DNA of 64,000 nucleotides, taken from positions 62,001 to 126,000 of the forward strand of contig JAHJSQ010000036.1 in assembly GCA_018830325.1 (NCBI GenBank). Direction: 5' to 3'. Below, in pieces: positions 25,765 to 34,842 of this stretch (within the stretch, counting starts at the first letter, position 1; the number at the start of each line of letters is the position of its first letter). The DNA is from Gammaproteobacteria bacterium (GTDB taxonomy: Bacteria > Pseudomonadota > Gammaproteobacteria > Methylococcales > Methylomonadaceae). The translations under genes and the position numbers were made by a program. The notes under the pieces are model-generated. The model ran no database searches. It saw only the letters and a program-made list of their open reading frames with translations, and had not been told where the DNA came from.

Positions 25765-25843
25765 GCCCGTATGCAGCGTAGCGGAATATGGGAATGGCGT
25801 GGCTTCGAACGTCCCGGATTGCGCTACGCTCCATCCGGGCTAC
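25765..25843. repeat. Interspersed palindromic repeat I, copy 2
   Basis: Inverted copy of 15075-15156: gcccgtatgcagcgtagcgg at the left and ccggattgcgctacgctcca near the right. It sits between the convergent DUF934 and sucD genes. Confidence 0.8.
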
Positions 25844-25862
25844 GCTGCTTGGATAGCCGCCG

Positions 25863-25885
25863 TAGGGTGCGCATCGCGCACCTTT
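25863..25885. repeat. Palindromic repeat J, copy 1
   Basis: gtagggtgcgcatcgcgcac then ctttttt, just past the sucD stop. The same arms occur twice in inverted order at 31480-31558. On the plus strand it is followed by a T run and could end convergent transcription. Confidence 0.7.
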
Positions 25886-25886
25886 T

Positions 25887-26756
25887 TTAGCCGCAGACTT
25901 TTTTCATGACTTCGCCGATCTCGGTGGGCGAGCTGACCATTTCTACACCAGCCGCTTTCATCGCGGCGATTTTGCTTGCCGCCGTCCCTTTGCCGCCGGT
26001 CACGATCGCACCGGCATGACCCATGCGTTTTCCGGGCGGCGCGGTTTGTCCGGCGATATAGCCGACCACAGGCTTTGTGACATGCGCTTTGATGTATTCG
26101 GCCGCTTCCTCTTCCTCGCTACCGCCGATTTCACCAACCATGACGATGCCGTGCGTTTGCTCATCGGCCTGAAAGCGGCTGATCACATCGATAAAATTCA
26201 TGCCGTGAATCGGATCGCCGCCGATGCCGACGCAGGTGCTTTGCCCCAAGCCTTCGCGCGTCGTTTGATGCACTGCCTCGTAAGTCAATGTCCCTGATCG
26301 CGACACGATACCGATCTTGCCGGGCTGATGAATGAAACCCGGCATAATGCCGATTTTGCATTCGCCCGGCGTGATGATGCCGGGACAATTCGGGCCGATC
26401 AATACCGTATCGGAACCAGCCATCGCTGCCTTGACACGCAGCATGTGCAATACCGGAATGCCTTCGGTAATACAGACGATCACTTTGATGCCGGCATCGA
26501 AGGCTTCCAATATCGCATCGGCCGCATAGAACGGCGGCACATAAATCACCGTAGCTTCAGCCTGCGTTCTTTGCACGGCCTGTTCGACCGTATCGAACAC
26601 CGGCAAATCGCAATGAGTCTCGCCGCCGCGCCCGGGCGTTACGCCGCCGACCAACTGTGTGCCGTATTCGAGCGTTTGCAAGGAATGGAAAGTGCCTTGT
26701 TTACCGGTAAAGCCCTGACAGATGACTTTCGTTGCTTTGTTTACCAAAATGCTCAT
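25887..26756 (-). CDS. sucD: Succinyl-CoA synthetase alpha subunit
   Basis: 289 residues, very close to the Escherichia coli protein in motif order: [20 protein letters not shown] at the N-terminus (CoA-binding Rossmann domain), [32 protein letters not shown] and [15 protein letters not shown], which has the histidine that is phosphorylated. With SucC it interconverts succinyl-CoA and succinate with nucleotide phosphorylation. It follows sucC with a four-base overlap. Malate thiokinase (MtkB) is a close relative in serine-cycle methylotrophs, but the sequence and the lack of serine-cycle neighbours favour SucD. Confidence 0.9.
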   Translation of the reverse strand: MSILVNKATKVICQGFTGKQGTFHSLQTLEYGTQLVGGVTPGRGGETHCDLPVFDTVEQAVQRTQAEATVIYVPPFYAADAILEAFDAGIKVIVCITEGIPVLHMLRVKAAMAGSDTVLIGPNCPGIITPGECKIGIMPGFIHQPGKIGIVSRSGTLTYEAVHQTTREGLGQSTCVGIGGDPIHGMNFIDVISRFQADEQTHGIVMVGEIGGSEEEEAAEYIKAHVTKPVVGYIAGQTAPPGKRMGHAGAIVTGGKGTAASKIAAMKAAGVEMVSSPTEIGEVMKKVCG

Positions 26757-27919
26757 ACACCCTCCGCCAATGCAACCACTTGTTCGGCAGCCTTTGCTAA
26801 GTCATCCGCCGCCACTAAATTCAATCCCGACTCCCGCAATAATGTACGCCCCGCTTCGGCATTCGTGCCTTCGAGCCGAACCACAACCGGGATTTCGACG
26901 CCAACCTCTTTGACAGCGGCCAAAATGCCTTCGGCGATCACGTCGCACTTGACGATGCCGCCGAAAATGTTGACCAGCACGGCCTTGACGTTCGGGTCGG
27001 CCAGGATCAATTTAAACGCTTCGGCGACTTTTTCGGTATTCGTGCCGCCGCCGACATCAAGGAAATTAGCAGGACTCCCGCCTTTCAATTTCACCAAGTC
27101 CATCGTCGCCATCGCAAGGCCGGCGCCGTTGACCATGCAGCCAATGCTGCCGTCCAAGGTGATGTAATTAAGCCCGAACTGCTGCGCCTTATGTTCCTTT
27201 TCGTCCTCCTGCCCCGGATCGCGCATCGCGGTAATGTCCGGATGCACGGCGACCGCGTTGTCGTCGAAATTGATCTTTGCATCGACCGCGATCAATTCGC
27301 CCGAGCCCGTCGTCACAAGCGGGTTGATTTCGATCTGACCGGCGTCTTTTTCGAGCAACAGCTTATAGATACCGGCCATGATTTTTTCGAGACTCTTGAA
27401 TTGCGTAGACTCAAGTCCGAACGCAAATGCGACTTTGCGGCATTGATAAGGCTGAAGCCCGGCAGCCGGGTCGACTTGAAACGAAATGATGCGGTCCGGC
27501 GTTTTTTCCGCAACTTCTTCGATATCCATGCCGCCGGCCGCCGATGCGATAAAAATTACGCGTTCGCTTCCCCTGTCAACCAATGCGCTCAAATAAAACT
27601 CGCGATCGATTTGTCCCGCCTTTTCGACATAGAGCGTCTCGACCGGCAAGCCTTCGGCTCCGGTTTGCTGCGTCACTAAGCGCGTGCCCAACAATTTACG
27701 GCTGAATTCGGTAATCTCGTCTAAACTTTTGGCGATATGGACGCCGCCTGCCTTGCCCCGCCCGCCCGCATGAACTTGCGCTTTGACGACCCAGGCATTG
27801 CCGCCGAGTTCGCGCGCGACTTGTTCGGCATGCCCCGCCGTTTCAGCCGGACTGCCTTCCGGCACTGGAATGCCATAGAGTTTGAACAACTGTTTGGCCT
27901 GGTATTCATGGATGTTCAT
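26753..27919 (-). CDS. sucC: Succinyl-CoA synthetase beta subunit (ADP/GDP-forming)
   Basis: 388 residues, the family's usual length. [20 protein letters not shown] opens the ATP-grasp domain; [17 protein letters not shown] binds nucleotide; [15 protein letters not shown] and [10 protein letters not shown] are the succinate/phosphate-site blocks. It is the first gene of sucCD. A long repeat-bearing spacer (27920-28410) separates it from the divergent pilS. Confidence 0.92.
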   Translation of the reverse strand: MNIHEYQAKQLFKLYGIPVPEGSPAETAGHAEQVARELGGNAWVVKAQVHAGGRGKAGGVHIAKSLDEITEFSRKLLGTRLVTQQTGAEGLPVETLYVEKAGQIDREFYLSALVDRGSERVIFIASAAGGMDIEEVAEKTPDRIISFQVDPAAGLQPYQCRKVAFAFGLESTQFKSLEKIMAGIYKLLLEKDAGQIEINPLVTTGSGELIAVDAKINFDDNAVAVHPDITAMRDPGQEDEKEHKAQQFGLNYITLDGSIGCMVNGAGLAMATMDLVKLKGGSPANFLDVGGGTNTEKVAEAFKLILADPNVKAVLVNIFGGIVKCDVIAEGILAAVKEVGVEIPVVVRLEGTNAEAGRTLLRESGLNLVAADDLAKAAEQVVALAEGV

Positions 27920-28050
27920 CGTTATTTTCCGGTGGTTATAAAATTACCTGATATCTTGCTTACATTTCGATCCAATTCGAAAATATAGCTTTCCAAATTA
28001 GACCGGTAAACAGACTCCCGTATTTTTCTTGCTTTCGACTCGAACCTGTT

Positions 28051-28374
28051 TACTGTGAAAGTTTGTAAATTTGGACTCTTTATCTAATTTTTCGACATGA
28101 AGGCTACTCACTTAACGCGGGACAGTTTAAGGTTAATCCGTTCGTGGTGAGCCTGTCGAACCATGGGCGGATTAACCATCCACCCTTCGACAGGCTCAGG
28201 GCGAACGGTTAATCCTTAGTGCTTTTGTCCCGCCTTAAGTGGGAAGCCGACATGAAAAACAATGTCGATTCTGAAGAGGGTGCTATATCTCGACCGACAG
28301 GCGAGTGACCGTACCCTAATCATCCCTAGCACTTTCATTTGCCAGGGTAATGACAGCTTCTTTATGATCGTTAC
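28051..28374. repeat. Interspersed repeat L, copy 2, with a nested insertion
   Basis: Related in inverted orientation to 8817-9046. It starts tactgtgaaagtttgtaaat and ends tttatgatcgttac. It is longer than copy 1 because an element at 28102-28248 has inserted into it. Confidence 0.8.
28102..28248. mobile_element. 147-bp MITE-like element with 22-bp inverted ends and 8-bp target duplication
   Basis: The left end ggctactcacttaacgcggg and the complement of the right end (ggcttcccacttaaggcggg) match at about 17 of 20 positions. GACATGAA stands on both sides (28094-28101 and 28249-28256). The inside holds further palindromes (ccttcgacaggctcagggcg). It has no coding capacity, so a transposase must act in trans. 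Confidence 0.8.
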
Positions 28375-28410
28375 ATTAGGTTTATTTTAACCAAGCCGCA
28401 ATAAAACACC

Positions 28411-30042
28411 ATGCTTAATGAACTCAAACCGGAAAACAAACCCGATATTATCTATCCTTGTCCTTTTTCGATGGGATACGGCATCCCGCGCCAACAAGCC
28501 TGGCTGCTATTAAAAGTTTTCCTGACTTACCGGCTGATTCTGGCTTGCTTATTCGTGATGTTATTCTTCAGCCGACTCGGTCCCGGCACGGGAGTCCGTC
28601 ACGACGAATACTTGTTTATCGTCAGTGGCAGCAGCCATTTGGCGCTGACGATAATTTCCGGCTTTTGTTTGTTGCGGCGATGGATTAGCTATACCGTTCA
28701 GGCTCAAACGCTCATTTTCACCGACATTATCATCATTACGCTGATCATGCACGCTTGCGGCGGCATCAATAGCGGCGTCGGTATCTTACTCGCCGCATCG
28801 ATCGCCGCAAGCGGACTTTTAATCGGCGGGCGATGCGCGTTGCTATTCGCCGCCATTGCCAGTTTGGCCATTCTTACCGAGCAGATTTACGCGTTCCAAA
28901 CCCATAGCTTCAGAGATACCGCCTATACCTATGCCGCTATGCTCGGCGCCTCATTCTTTACGATCGCAATGCTAGCCTATGCGCTCGCGCAACGCACCGA
29001 GCAGTCCACCGCGCAGCAAAAAACCATCAACCAGCTCGAGGAGCTCAGCAAATACATCATTCAACATTTACAATCGGGCATTATCATTTCCGATCGCGAC
29101 CATCAAATACGGATGAGTAACGAAGCCGCCGCAAGGCTTACCCAATGCTCAACAATGCCTGATCGTCTACATGCTATTTCTCCCTATTTAGCGGAAGCTT
29201 TCTCGTACTGGCTGAACGACCCCTGCCAGGATTTCGCCGTAATTCCCTTAACGGACGGCAGCGAGATGCAAACCCGGTTTACGGCGCTCCCGACCCGGCA
29301 CGAAGCGCTCAACATGATAATTTTAGAAGATATCGCGTTTTACAATCAGCGTTTACAACAAAGTAAACTCGCCTCTCTAGGGCAATTAACCGCCAGCATC
29401 GCTCATGAAATTCGCAACCCGCTCGGCGCCATCAGCCATGCAGGACAACTGCTTTCGGAAAACGTCGAGTTATCGGACGAAGACCGGCGCCTAACCGAAA
29501 TTATAAGAAATCATTCGACCCGCGTGAACAAGATCATCGAGGATATTTTACAATTGTCCCGGCGTAGCGCTTCGTTGCGTAAAAAAGTCAACTTGATTCA
29601 ATGGCTAGACGACTACATTGAGCAGTTCTGTGCTGAAAATGGTTTCACTCGCGATCTTTTCACCATGACGAGCGAATCGGAGCAAGCGCAAGCATTGGTG
29701 GACAAAGGCCATTTAAAACAAATTCTCGACAATCTGTGCCAAAATGCCTTGAAATACGGCAGCCCCGAAAAAAAACCCATCTCATTGGCGATCCGTCAAC
29801 ATGAGCAAATGCTCTGTATCGAAGTGATAGACTCCGGCCCCGGCATCGACCCAAGCCAACGCAAGCATCTGTTCGAACCTTTTTTTACAACTTCGGCGCA
29901 AGGTACCGGTCTGGGGCTTTATATTTCAAAGGAATTAGCCGAACTGAATCAAGCCAAGTTAAGCTATCATATTACCGACCAGAGCCAAAGTTGCTTCCGG
30001 CTCTGTTTACCGAACGCCGAACAAACTTTGATTGACATATGA
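28411..30042 (+). CDS. pilS: PilS-type sensor histidine kinase
   Basis: 543 residues. About six membrane segments occupy residues 33-195, followed by a PAS-like domain (about 210-310), the phosphoacceptor block SIAHEIRNPLGAISHAG with H332, and a HATPase domain (NLCQNALKYG, DSGPGID, GTGLGLYIS). This is the PilS layout, where the kinase senses pilin in the inner membrane and phosphorylates PilR. The stop overlaps pilR by four bases. Its target pilA lies 10 kb away in the same window. Confidence 0.9.
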   Translation: MLNELKPENKPDIIYPCPFSMGYGIPRQQAWLLLKVFLTYRLILACLFVMLFFSRLGPGTGVRHDEYLFIVSGSSHLALTIISGFCLLRRWISYTVQAQTLIFTDIIIITLIMHACGGINSGVGILLAASIAASGLLIGGRCALLFAAIASLAILTEQIYAFQTHSFRDTAYTYAAMLGASFFTIAMLAYALAQRTEQSTAQQKTINQLEELSKYIIQHLQSGIIISDRDHQIRMSNEAAARLTQCSTMPDRLHAISPYLAEAFSYWLNDPCQDFAVIPLTDGSEMQTRFTALPTRHEALNMIILEDIAFYNQRLQQSKLASLGQLTASIAHEIRNPLGAISHAGQLLSENVELSDEDRRLTEIIRNHSTRVNKIIEDILQLSRRSASLRKKVNLIQWLDDYIEQFCAENGFTRDLFTMTSESEQAQALVDKGHLKQILDNLCQNALKYGSPEKKPISLAIRQHEQMLCIEVIDSGPGIDPSQRKHLFEPFFTTSAQGTGLGLYISKELAELNQAKLSYHITDQSQSCFRLCLPNAEQTLIDI

Positions 30043-31376
30043 AACACCCCTTGACTTTAGTCGTCGACGACGAGCCGGACATCAGAGAGCTTTTAAGCAT
30101 TACGCTCAAACGCATGAATATCAATACCTTGTGCGCGGAAAATGTCGGCTCCGCTCGGCAGTTGTTGCAACAACATCCTTTTGATCTTTGCCTGACCGAT
30201 ATGAAATTACCTGACGGCAACGGACTCGAGTTGGTCGAATACCTCCAAAGCACGGGCAGCACGATTCCGATTGCCGTAATTACCGCACACGGCAACATGG
30301 ATACTGCGATCAAGGCAATGAAAGCCGGCGCCTTCGACTTTATCTCGAAACCGGTCGATTTACCGGTCCTTCGGCAAATCGTCACGAAAGCCTTACAATT
30401 AGGTCCCGATGCCGACACCAAGGAAAGACGCACACGACATATCTTATTGGGAGAATCGGAGCCGATGCGCCAAGTCCGGTCTAAAATCGACAAATTGGCA
30501 CGTAGCCAGGCGCCTGTCTATATCAGCGGCGAATCGGGGTCGGGTAAGGAATTGGTGGCGCGCTTGATTCATCAACAAAGCCCGCGTGGCGACAAGCCTT
30601 TTGTGGCGGTAAACTGCGGCGCAATTCCGCCCGAACTCATGGAAAGCGAGTTTTTCGGACATAAAAAAGGCAGTTTCAGCGGCGCAATTGCCGATAAAAA
30701 AGGTTTATTTCAAGCGGCCGAGGGCGGCACGCTGTTTCTCGATGAAGTGGCCGATTTGCCTCCCTCGCTGCAAGTCAAATTGCTCCGCGCGATTCAGGAA
30801 AAAAAAGTTCGCTCGGTCGGCGAGCAACACGAAACGCCGGTCGATGTTCGCATCCTGAGCGCCACGCATAAAGATTTGAATCAATTGGTTCAGGAAGGGG
30901 TTTTTCGGCAAGATTTATACTACCGGATCAATGTCATCGATCTCAATATTCCGCCGCTTCGCGAACGAGGCGATGATATCGCGCAACTGGCCGAACATAT
31001 TCTAGCCTCGTTAAATAGCAACAACGCTTATCAAGTCCAGCTCTCGCAATCGGCGTTGACTGCATTGAAACATTATCATTTTCCGGGCAATGTTAGGGAG
31101 CTCGAGAATATTCTGGAGCGCGCCGTTGCGCTCAGCGACGGCAAAACGATTGATGCGGACGATTTAAATCTACCGATTAATCCGGACACCGTCCCTGATG
31201 CGCCCATGTTCGATCCATCTAAAGCGTCGTTGGAAGATTATTTGGAAGATATCGAGCGAACCGCCATTACTATCGCACTCGAAAATAACCGATGGAATAA
31301 AACCGCAGCGGCAAAAGAGCTGGGGTTATCGTTCCGATCATTGCGCTACCGATTAAAAAAACTGGGCTTGGACTAG
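30039..31376 (+). CDS. pilR: PilR-type sigma-54 response regulator
   Basis: 445 residues. The receiver domain has DDEPDI and the phosphorylated D54 (CLTDMKLPDG). The AAA+ domain has Walker A GESGSGKE (164-171), the sigma-54 contact loop GSFSGA (211-216, the GAFTGA motif with variations usual for PilR), and Walker B FLDEVADLP. A Fis-type helix-turn-helix closes the protein (NNRWNKTAAAKELGLSFRSL). It activates pilA from the sigma-54 promoter at 18818-18833. Confidence 0.92.
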   Translation: MKHPLTLVVDDEPDIRELLSITLKRMNINTLCAENVGSARQLLQQHPFDLCLTDMKLPDGNGLELVEYLQSTGSTIPIAVITAHGNMDTAIKAMKAGAFDFISKPVDLPVLRQIVTKALQLGPDADTKERRTRHILLGESEPMRQVRSKIDKLARSQAPVYISGESGSGKELVARLIHQQSPRGDKPFVAVNCGAIPPELMESEFFGHKKGSFSGAIADKKGLFQAAEGGTLFLDEVADLPPSLQVKLLRAIQEKKVRSVGEQHETPVDVRILSATHKDLNQLVQEGVFRQDLYYRINVIDLNIPPLRERGDDIAQLAEHILASLNSNNAYQVQLSQSALTALKHYHFPGNVRELENILERAVALSDGKTIDADDLNLPINPDTVPDAPMFDPSKASLEDYLEDIERTAITIALENNRWNKTAAAKELGLSFRSLRYRLKKLGLD

Positions 31377-31479
31377 GCCTGTCGAAAAAATGCCCTTTTA
31401 GCCAATTCCAGAGTTCTCGCTTTTTAATCTCAACATGCCTTGGAAAGTGTTGCCGATCATAGGTTATAAAGCGCCAGGC

Positions 31480-31558
31480 GTAGAGTGCGCATCGCGCACC
31501 TATGTCGGGACCTCTCGTCGGTTAGGCACCATGAAAAGGTGCGCGATGCGCACCCTAC
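31480..31558. repeat. Palindromic repeat J, paired copy
   Basis: gtagagtgcgcatcgcgcac at the left and ggtgcgcgatgcgcacccta at the right form a large inverted repeat. Each arm is itself the unit seen at 25863-25885. It lies in the 250-base gap between the convergent pilR and the 31627 gene, where no gene is seen. Confidence 0.75.
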
Positions 31559-31626
31559 AATGCCATCCATTGAACGGCTCACAACCCCAGCCCTAAAGCG
31601 CCCGACCGAGGTGACACGGCAGCCTA

Positions 31627-32076
31627 TTAAGCCCGGTATTTATCCATTTGCAGCAAGCTGTCCAAAGCCGTTTTGATTTTAGCATTGGCTTCATCGTCCA
31701 ATTCACTGTTTTTATAGACTTTATCGAGCAAACCTTCTTTGACCATGGCCTCTTTTATCCAACGCTTGGCAAAGCGGTAATTGGTCGGAATGCTGGCCGT
31801 TTCGCCGGTCGCCGGATCGCGCAAACCGATCTTGCTTGCGGACGATTCATTTTTTTCAGGCGCCTTTGCAACAGGCTCGGGCGCTTTTTTAGCAGTTCGC
31901 GGCGCCGGTTTATTATCGACAACTTTCACTTCAGCGGGTTTAGCGGTTTCGGCTTTCGCCGGATGCGAATCCGCTTTTGACTTAATGGCTTTCATATCGG
32001 CCATTTGATCGCCAACCACCGCATAAACTACATAAGCCACAAAAATCGTCGTTAAAATAAACAATATTTCCGCCAT
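31627..32076 (-). CDS. Unrecognised single-span membrane protein with C-terminal soluble domain
   Basis: 149 residues, preceded by a strong GGAGGAAGG site. One N-terminal membrane helix (ILFILTTIFVAYVVYAVV, 4-21) is followed by an Ala/Lys/Pro-rich linker (about 30-80) and a C-terminal domain (about 82-149) with GLRDPATGETASIPTNYRFA and a helical end. The topology would place the C-terminal domain on one face of the inner membrane. I do not recognise the family. A 30-residue paralogue of its membrane segment is encoded just upstream at 32185-32277. Confidence 0.75.
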   Translation of the reverse strand: MAEILFILTTIFVAYVVYAVVGDQMADMKAIKSKADSHPAKAETAKPAEVKVVDNKPAPRTAKKAPEPVAKAPEKNESSASKIGLRDPATGETASIPTNYRFAKRWIKEAMVKEGLLDKVYKNSELDDEANAKIKTALDSLLQMDKYRA

Positions 32077-32184
32077 ATTCCCTTCCTCCAGTTAATTAAT
32101 TGAGTTGCCCGGTTAATTCGCCATTCGGCATGATCATTAGGCTGTTTGTTATTATCTTTTTCATCGTTTAAAAAAGCCGTGGAC

Positions 32185-32277
32185 TTATTCGTTATTTTTC
32201 TTAACCTTGTCACCGACCACCATATAGACGACATACGCGACGAATATCGTCGTTAAAATATAAAACCCCGTTGCCAT
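32185..32277 (-). CDS. 30-residue membrane microprotein, paralogue of the 31627 gene N-terminus
   Basis: Starts ATG at 32277 and stops at 32185. FYILTTIFVAYVVYMVVGD (5-23) matches ILFILTTIFVAYVVYAVVGD of the next gene almost residue for residue, then ends in a basic tail KVKKNNE. The nucleotide sequences of the two copies differ at third codon positions, which suggests that the peptide is translated and conserved. It would be a single membrane helix with no soluble domain. It may partner or regulate its larger paralogue. Confidence 0.65.
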   Translation of the reverse strand: MATGFYILTTIFVAYVVYMVVGDKVKKNNE

Positions 32278-32404
32278 CGATTACTCCATTTTAATTTGCT
32301 ATTCTATTTTCGCCGAAAAACAGGCCTTTTTTAATAAAAAACCAAGTGTTTGGCGATAACAGCGAATATACCAGAAGCCGCGCAACCGGGTAAACCGTAA
32401 ATCC

Positions 32405-33625
32405 TCACCAACAGACCTGCCCTTTGGCCAAGCTCGGCAAGTCATCTCTTAATCCCATGGCATGACGGTTCAAATAATCTTTCAACGCCGCAGTATGATT
32501 GATACGGTTCATGCCGAACGAACGTAGTTTGGCGAACATTGGATTGTCGACCGCATAGGTTTTATTGATTAAATCCATACTCGCCATCATCATTAAGTTA
32601 TCGCCTTTACGCCAGCGCTCGTAATGTCTTAAATATTGGACACCGGATAACGGCCGACCCGACCGTTTAGTGTCTATGACGGCTTCAGCCAAGGCTGCGG
32701 CATCCAACAAGCCGGCATTGGCGCCTTGCCCGGCCAATGGATGCATCGCATGCGCCGCATCGCCCACTAATGCAAAATGACTGTCGGTATAGCGGTCGGC
32801 AAATTGAAATTTCAGCGGAAAGGCCGCGCGCGGGCCGATCTTGAGCATGTTACCAAGGATACCGCCCGATGCTTGCTGTAATAGCCTTAAAAACTCGTCA
32901 TCAGGCAATGTTAAATACTGTTGCGCAGTCTCGGTCGATAAGGTCCAGACGATCGAACACTGGCCATCGAAAAGGGGTAAAAAAGCCAAAGGACCTTCTT
33001 CGAGAAACCGTTGCCATGCTGTCGCTTGATGCTCGAGCTCGGTTTGCACGGTCGCGACCAAGCCGTCTTGTCGATAGGGCCAACCCGTCACGCCGATACC
33101 GGCCATAGACCGCAAGGCCGATTCGCGCCCATCGGCGGCAACCACCAAAGGCGCTTCAAAACTTCGCCCATCCGTCAACCTTAGGCGCCTGCCGTTTTCG
33201 ATCGATTCCATGCGCTCGATGTCGGCAGGCGTGATGCATTGAACGGTCGGCAAGCCATCCAAGATGTCCCAAAGCGCCGCGACCGTAATTCGGTTTTCGA
33301 CGATATGCCCCAATTCGGAGAACACCGTATCGGCGCAATCGAAATGCAAATAGCCGTCGGAGCGGCCATCCCAGACACGCATGTCTTTGTAGGGCGCGGC
33401 GCCTTTTTGCACGATTCCGCGCCAAGCACCGATACCGTCCAGAATGGCCTGAGAGGCTTTGGTCAGCGCCGATACGCGGATATCCCGCAGGCTTTCGTCC
33501 CATTGCCGCTCCGGACTGCGCCTGTCCAATAACAAGGTTTCGACCCCGCCATGCCCTAGCGCACAAGCCAAGGCCGCCCCGACCATGCCGCCTCCGACCA
33601 CTATCACTTCCGCTTGCATCGTCAT
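32405..33625 (-). CDS. UbiH/UbiF/UbiI-family FAD-dependent monooxygenase
   Basis: 406 residues. VIVVGGGMVGAALACAL (7-23) binds FAD, VVAADGRESALR is the middle DG motif, and FALVGDAAHAMHPLAGQGAN is the GD motif of UbiH-family ring hydroxylases. By position (pepP-ubiH-this gene) it corresponds to E. coli ubiI (visC), which hydroxylates C5 of the ubiquinone ring. Which of the three hydroxylations it performs here cannot be told from sequence alone. It is five bases downstream of ubiH. Confidence 0.85.
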   Translation of the reverse strand: MTMQAEVIVVGGGMVGAALACALGHGGVETLLLDRRSPERQWDESLRDIRVSALTKASQAILDGIGAWRGIVQKGAAPYKDMRVWDGRSDGYLHFDCADTVFSELGHIVENRITVAALWDILDGLPTVQCITPADIERMESIENGRRLRLTDGRSFEAPLVVAADGRESALRSMAGIGVTGWPYRQDGLVATVQTELEHQATAWQRFLEEGPLAFLPLFDGQCSIVWTLSTETAQQYLTLPDDEFLRLLQQASGGILGNMLKIGPRAAFPLKFQFADRYTDSHFALVGDAAHAMHPLAGQGANAGLLDAAALAEAVIDTKRSGRPLSGVQYLRHYERWRKGDNLMMMASMDLINKTYAVDNPMFAKLRSFGMNRINHTAALKDYLNRHAMGLRDDLPSLAKGQVCW

Positions 33626-33630
33626 CGGCC

Positions 33631-34842
33631 TTATCTCCTGTTGCCGACGCGCGGCAGTCTGCCGGCCAAGCCCATGGCATGGCGTGTCAATAACGATTTA
33701 CCGCCGGGCAATATATCGAGCAATGTCAAACCCAAATTTCTGACGGCCGCCAAGGCCAACCAGTCATTCGAAAAAATCCTGACTACGTTATCGGTAAAGC
33801 TGATTATTTTATTCAGATCCTTTCGCCTGGACTGAGCATAGCTCCGTAAGAACATTGGATCGCCGATATCGCGTTCGCGCTTGGCTTGTTCGATCAGCAT
33901 CTCAGCTAACTGCACGACATCGCGAAGCCCTAGGTTGAAGCCTTGTCCTGCAACCGGGTGCAATTGATGCACCGCATTTCCGATAATGACGGCGCGCCCT
34001 TTCACCATCGTTTCGGCCTGTACCAAGGTCAGCGGGAAGGCCCGGCGCGGAGCCGCCAAACTCAATTCTCCCAGGCGATAGCCGAAACAATCTTGCAATC
34101 GTTCGATGAATTCTTCGTCGGAAACCGACATCAAGCTTTCGGCGTCCCGGTGAGTATTGGTCCACACCACGGCGCATTGACTTCCTTCGATCGGCAATAA
34201 GGCCAAGGGCCCGGAAACGGTAAAGCGTTCGAAAGCGGTATTGCGATGCGGCAATGAGCAATTTACGGTCGTCACCAACGCCGTTTGCCCGTATTCGGTC
34301 GTTTGCTGCCCGATATCGAGCAATTTCCGCACCGAGGAATTACCTCCGTCGGCGCCGATCAGTAGCTTGGCAGTCAAGGTCAATGATTCGTCACTGTATT
34401 CGAGACTCGCGCCAACATCGCTATCGGTACTAGCCAAACCCGCCAATCGAGCAGGACTGAGTTTGACAACCCCGGTCCGTTCGACCAAGTCCGCGACATG
34501 GTTTTCGATATCGCGGGCCTTGATTACATAACCCAGTGCCTTGACGCCTTCCTTTTTCGACGACAAGCGGGTTTTTCCGAAATGCCCGCGATCGGACACA
34601 TGAATATCCTCGATCGGCGCGGCCTTATCGGAAACACCCTGCCACGCGCCAAGCGCATCGAGCATCGTCACGGTCCCGGCCGCCAATGCCAAGGCGCGAT
34701 CGCCGGCCCATGAGTTTTGTAATTGCTCGCGGCTCTGCGCTTCGACCATGGCGATTTCGAGTCCCGAGCCTTGCAATGCCAAGGCCAGACAATTACCGGC
34801 CAATCCGCCGCCGATAATCAATGCATCGTATTGAGTCCGCAT
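33631..34842 (-). CDS. ubiH: 2-octaprenyl-6-methoxyphenol hydroxylase
   Basis: 403 residues. DALIIGGGLAGNCLALAL binds FAD; LIGADGGNSSVR and VIIGNAVHQLHPVAGQGFNL are the family DG and GD motifs, with the unusual GNAxHQLHP form that is typical of UbiH. The gene sits between pepP and the ubiI-like gene as in E. coli. It hydroxylates a late ubiquinone intermediate at the inner membrane. Its start overlaps the pepP stop by one base. Confidence 0.88.
   Translation of the reverse strand: MRTQYDALIIGGGLAGNCLALALQGSGLEIAMVEAQSREQLQNSWAGDRALALAAGTVTMLDALGAWQGVSDKAAPIEDIHVSDRGHFGKTRLSSKKEGVKALGYVIKARDIENHVADLVERTGVVKLSPARLAGLASTDSDVGASLEYSDESLTLTAKLLIGADGGNSSVRKLLDIGQQTTEYGQTALVTTVNCSLPHRNTAFERFTVSGPLALLPIEGSQCAVVWTNTHRDAESLMSVSDEEFIERLQDCFGYRLGELSLAAPRRAFPLTLVQAETMVKGRAVIIGNAVHQLHPVAGQGFNLGLRDVVQLAEMLIEQAKRERDIGDPMFLRSYAQSRRKDLNKIISFTDNVVRIFSNDWLALAAVRNLGLTLLDILPGGKSLLTRHAMGLAGRLPRVGNRR

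Noticed and set aside
26328..27167. 279-codon plus-strand open frame across sucD and sucC
   Set aside because: It is antisense to two strongly conserved genes, and its residues mirror their codon bias.
25887..27919. Malate thiokinase (mtkAB) instead of sucCD
   Set aside because: Motifs follow E. coli SucCD closely and no serine-cycle gene is adjacent. The alternative cannot be wholly excluded without phylogeny.
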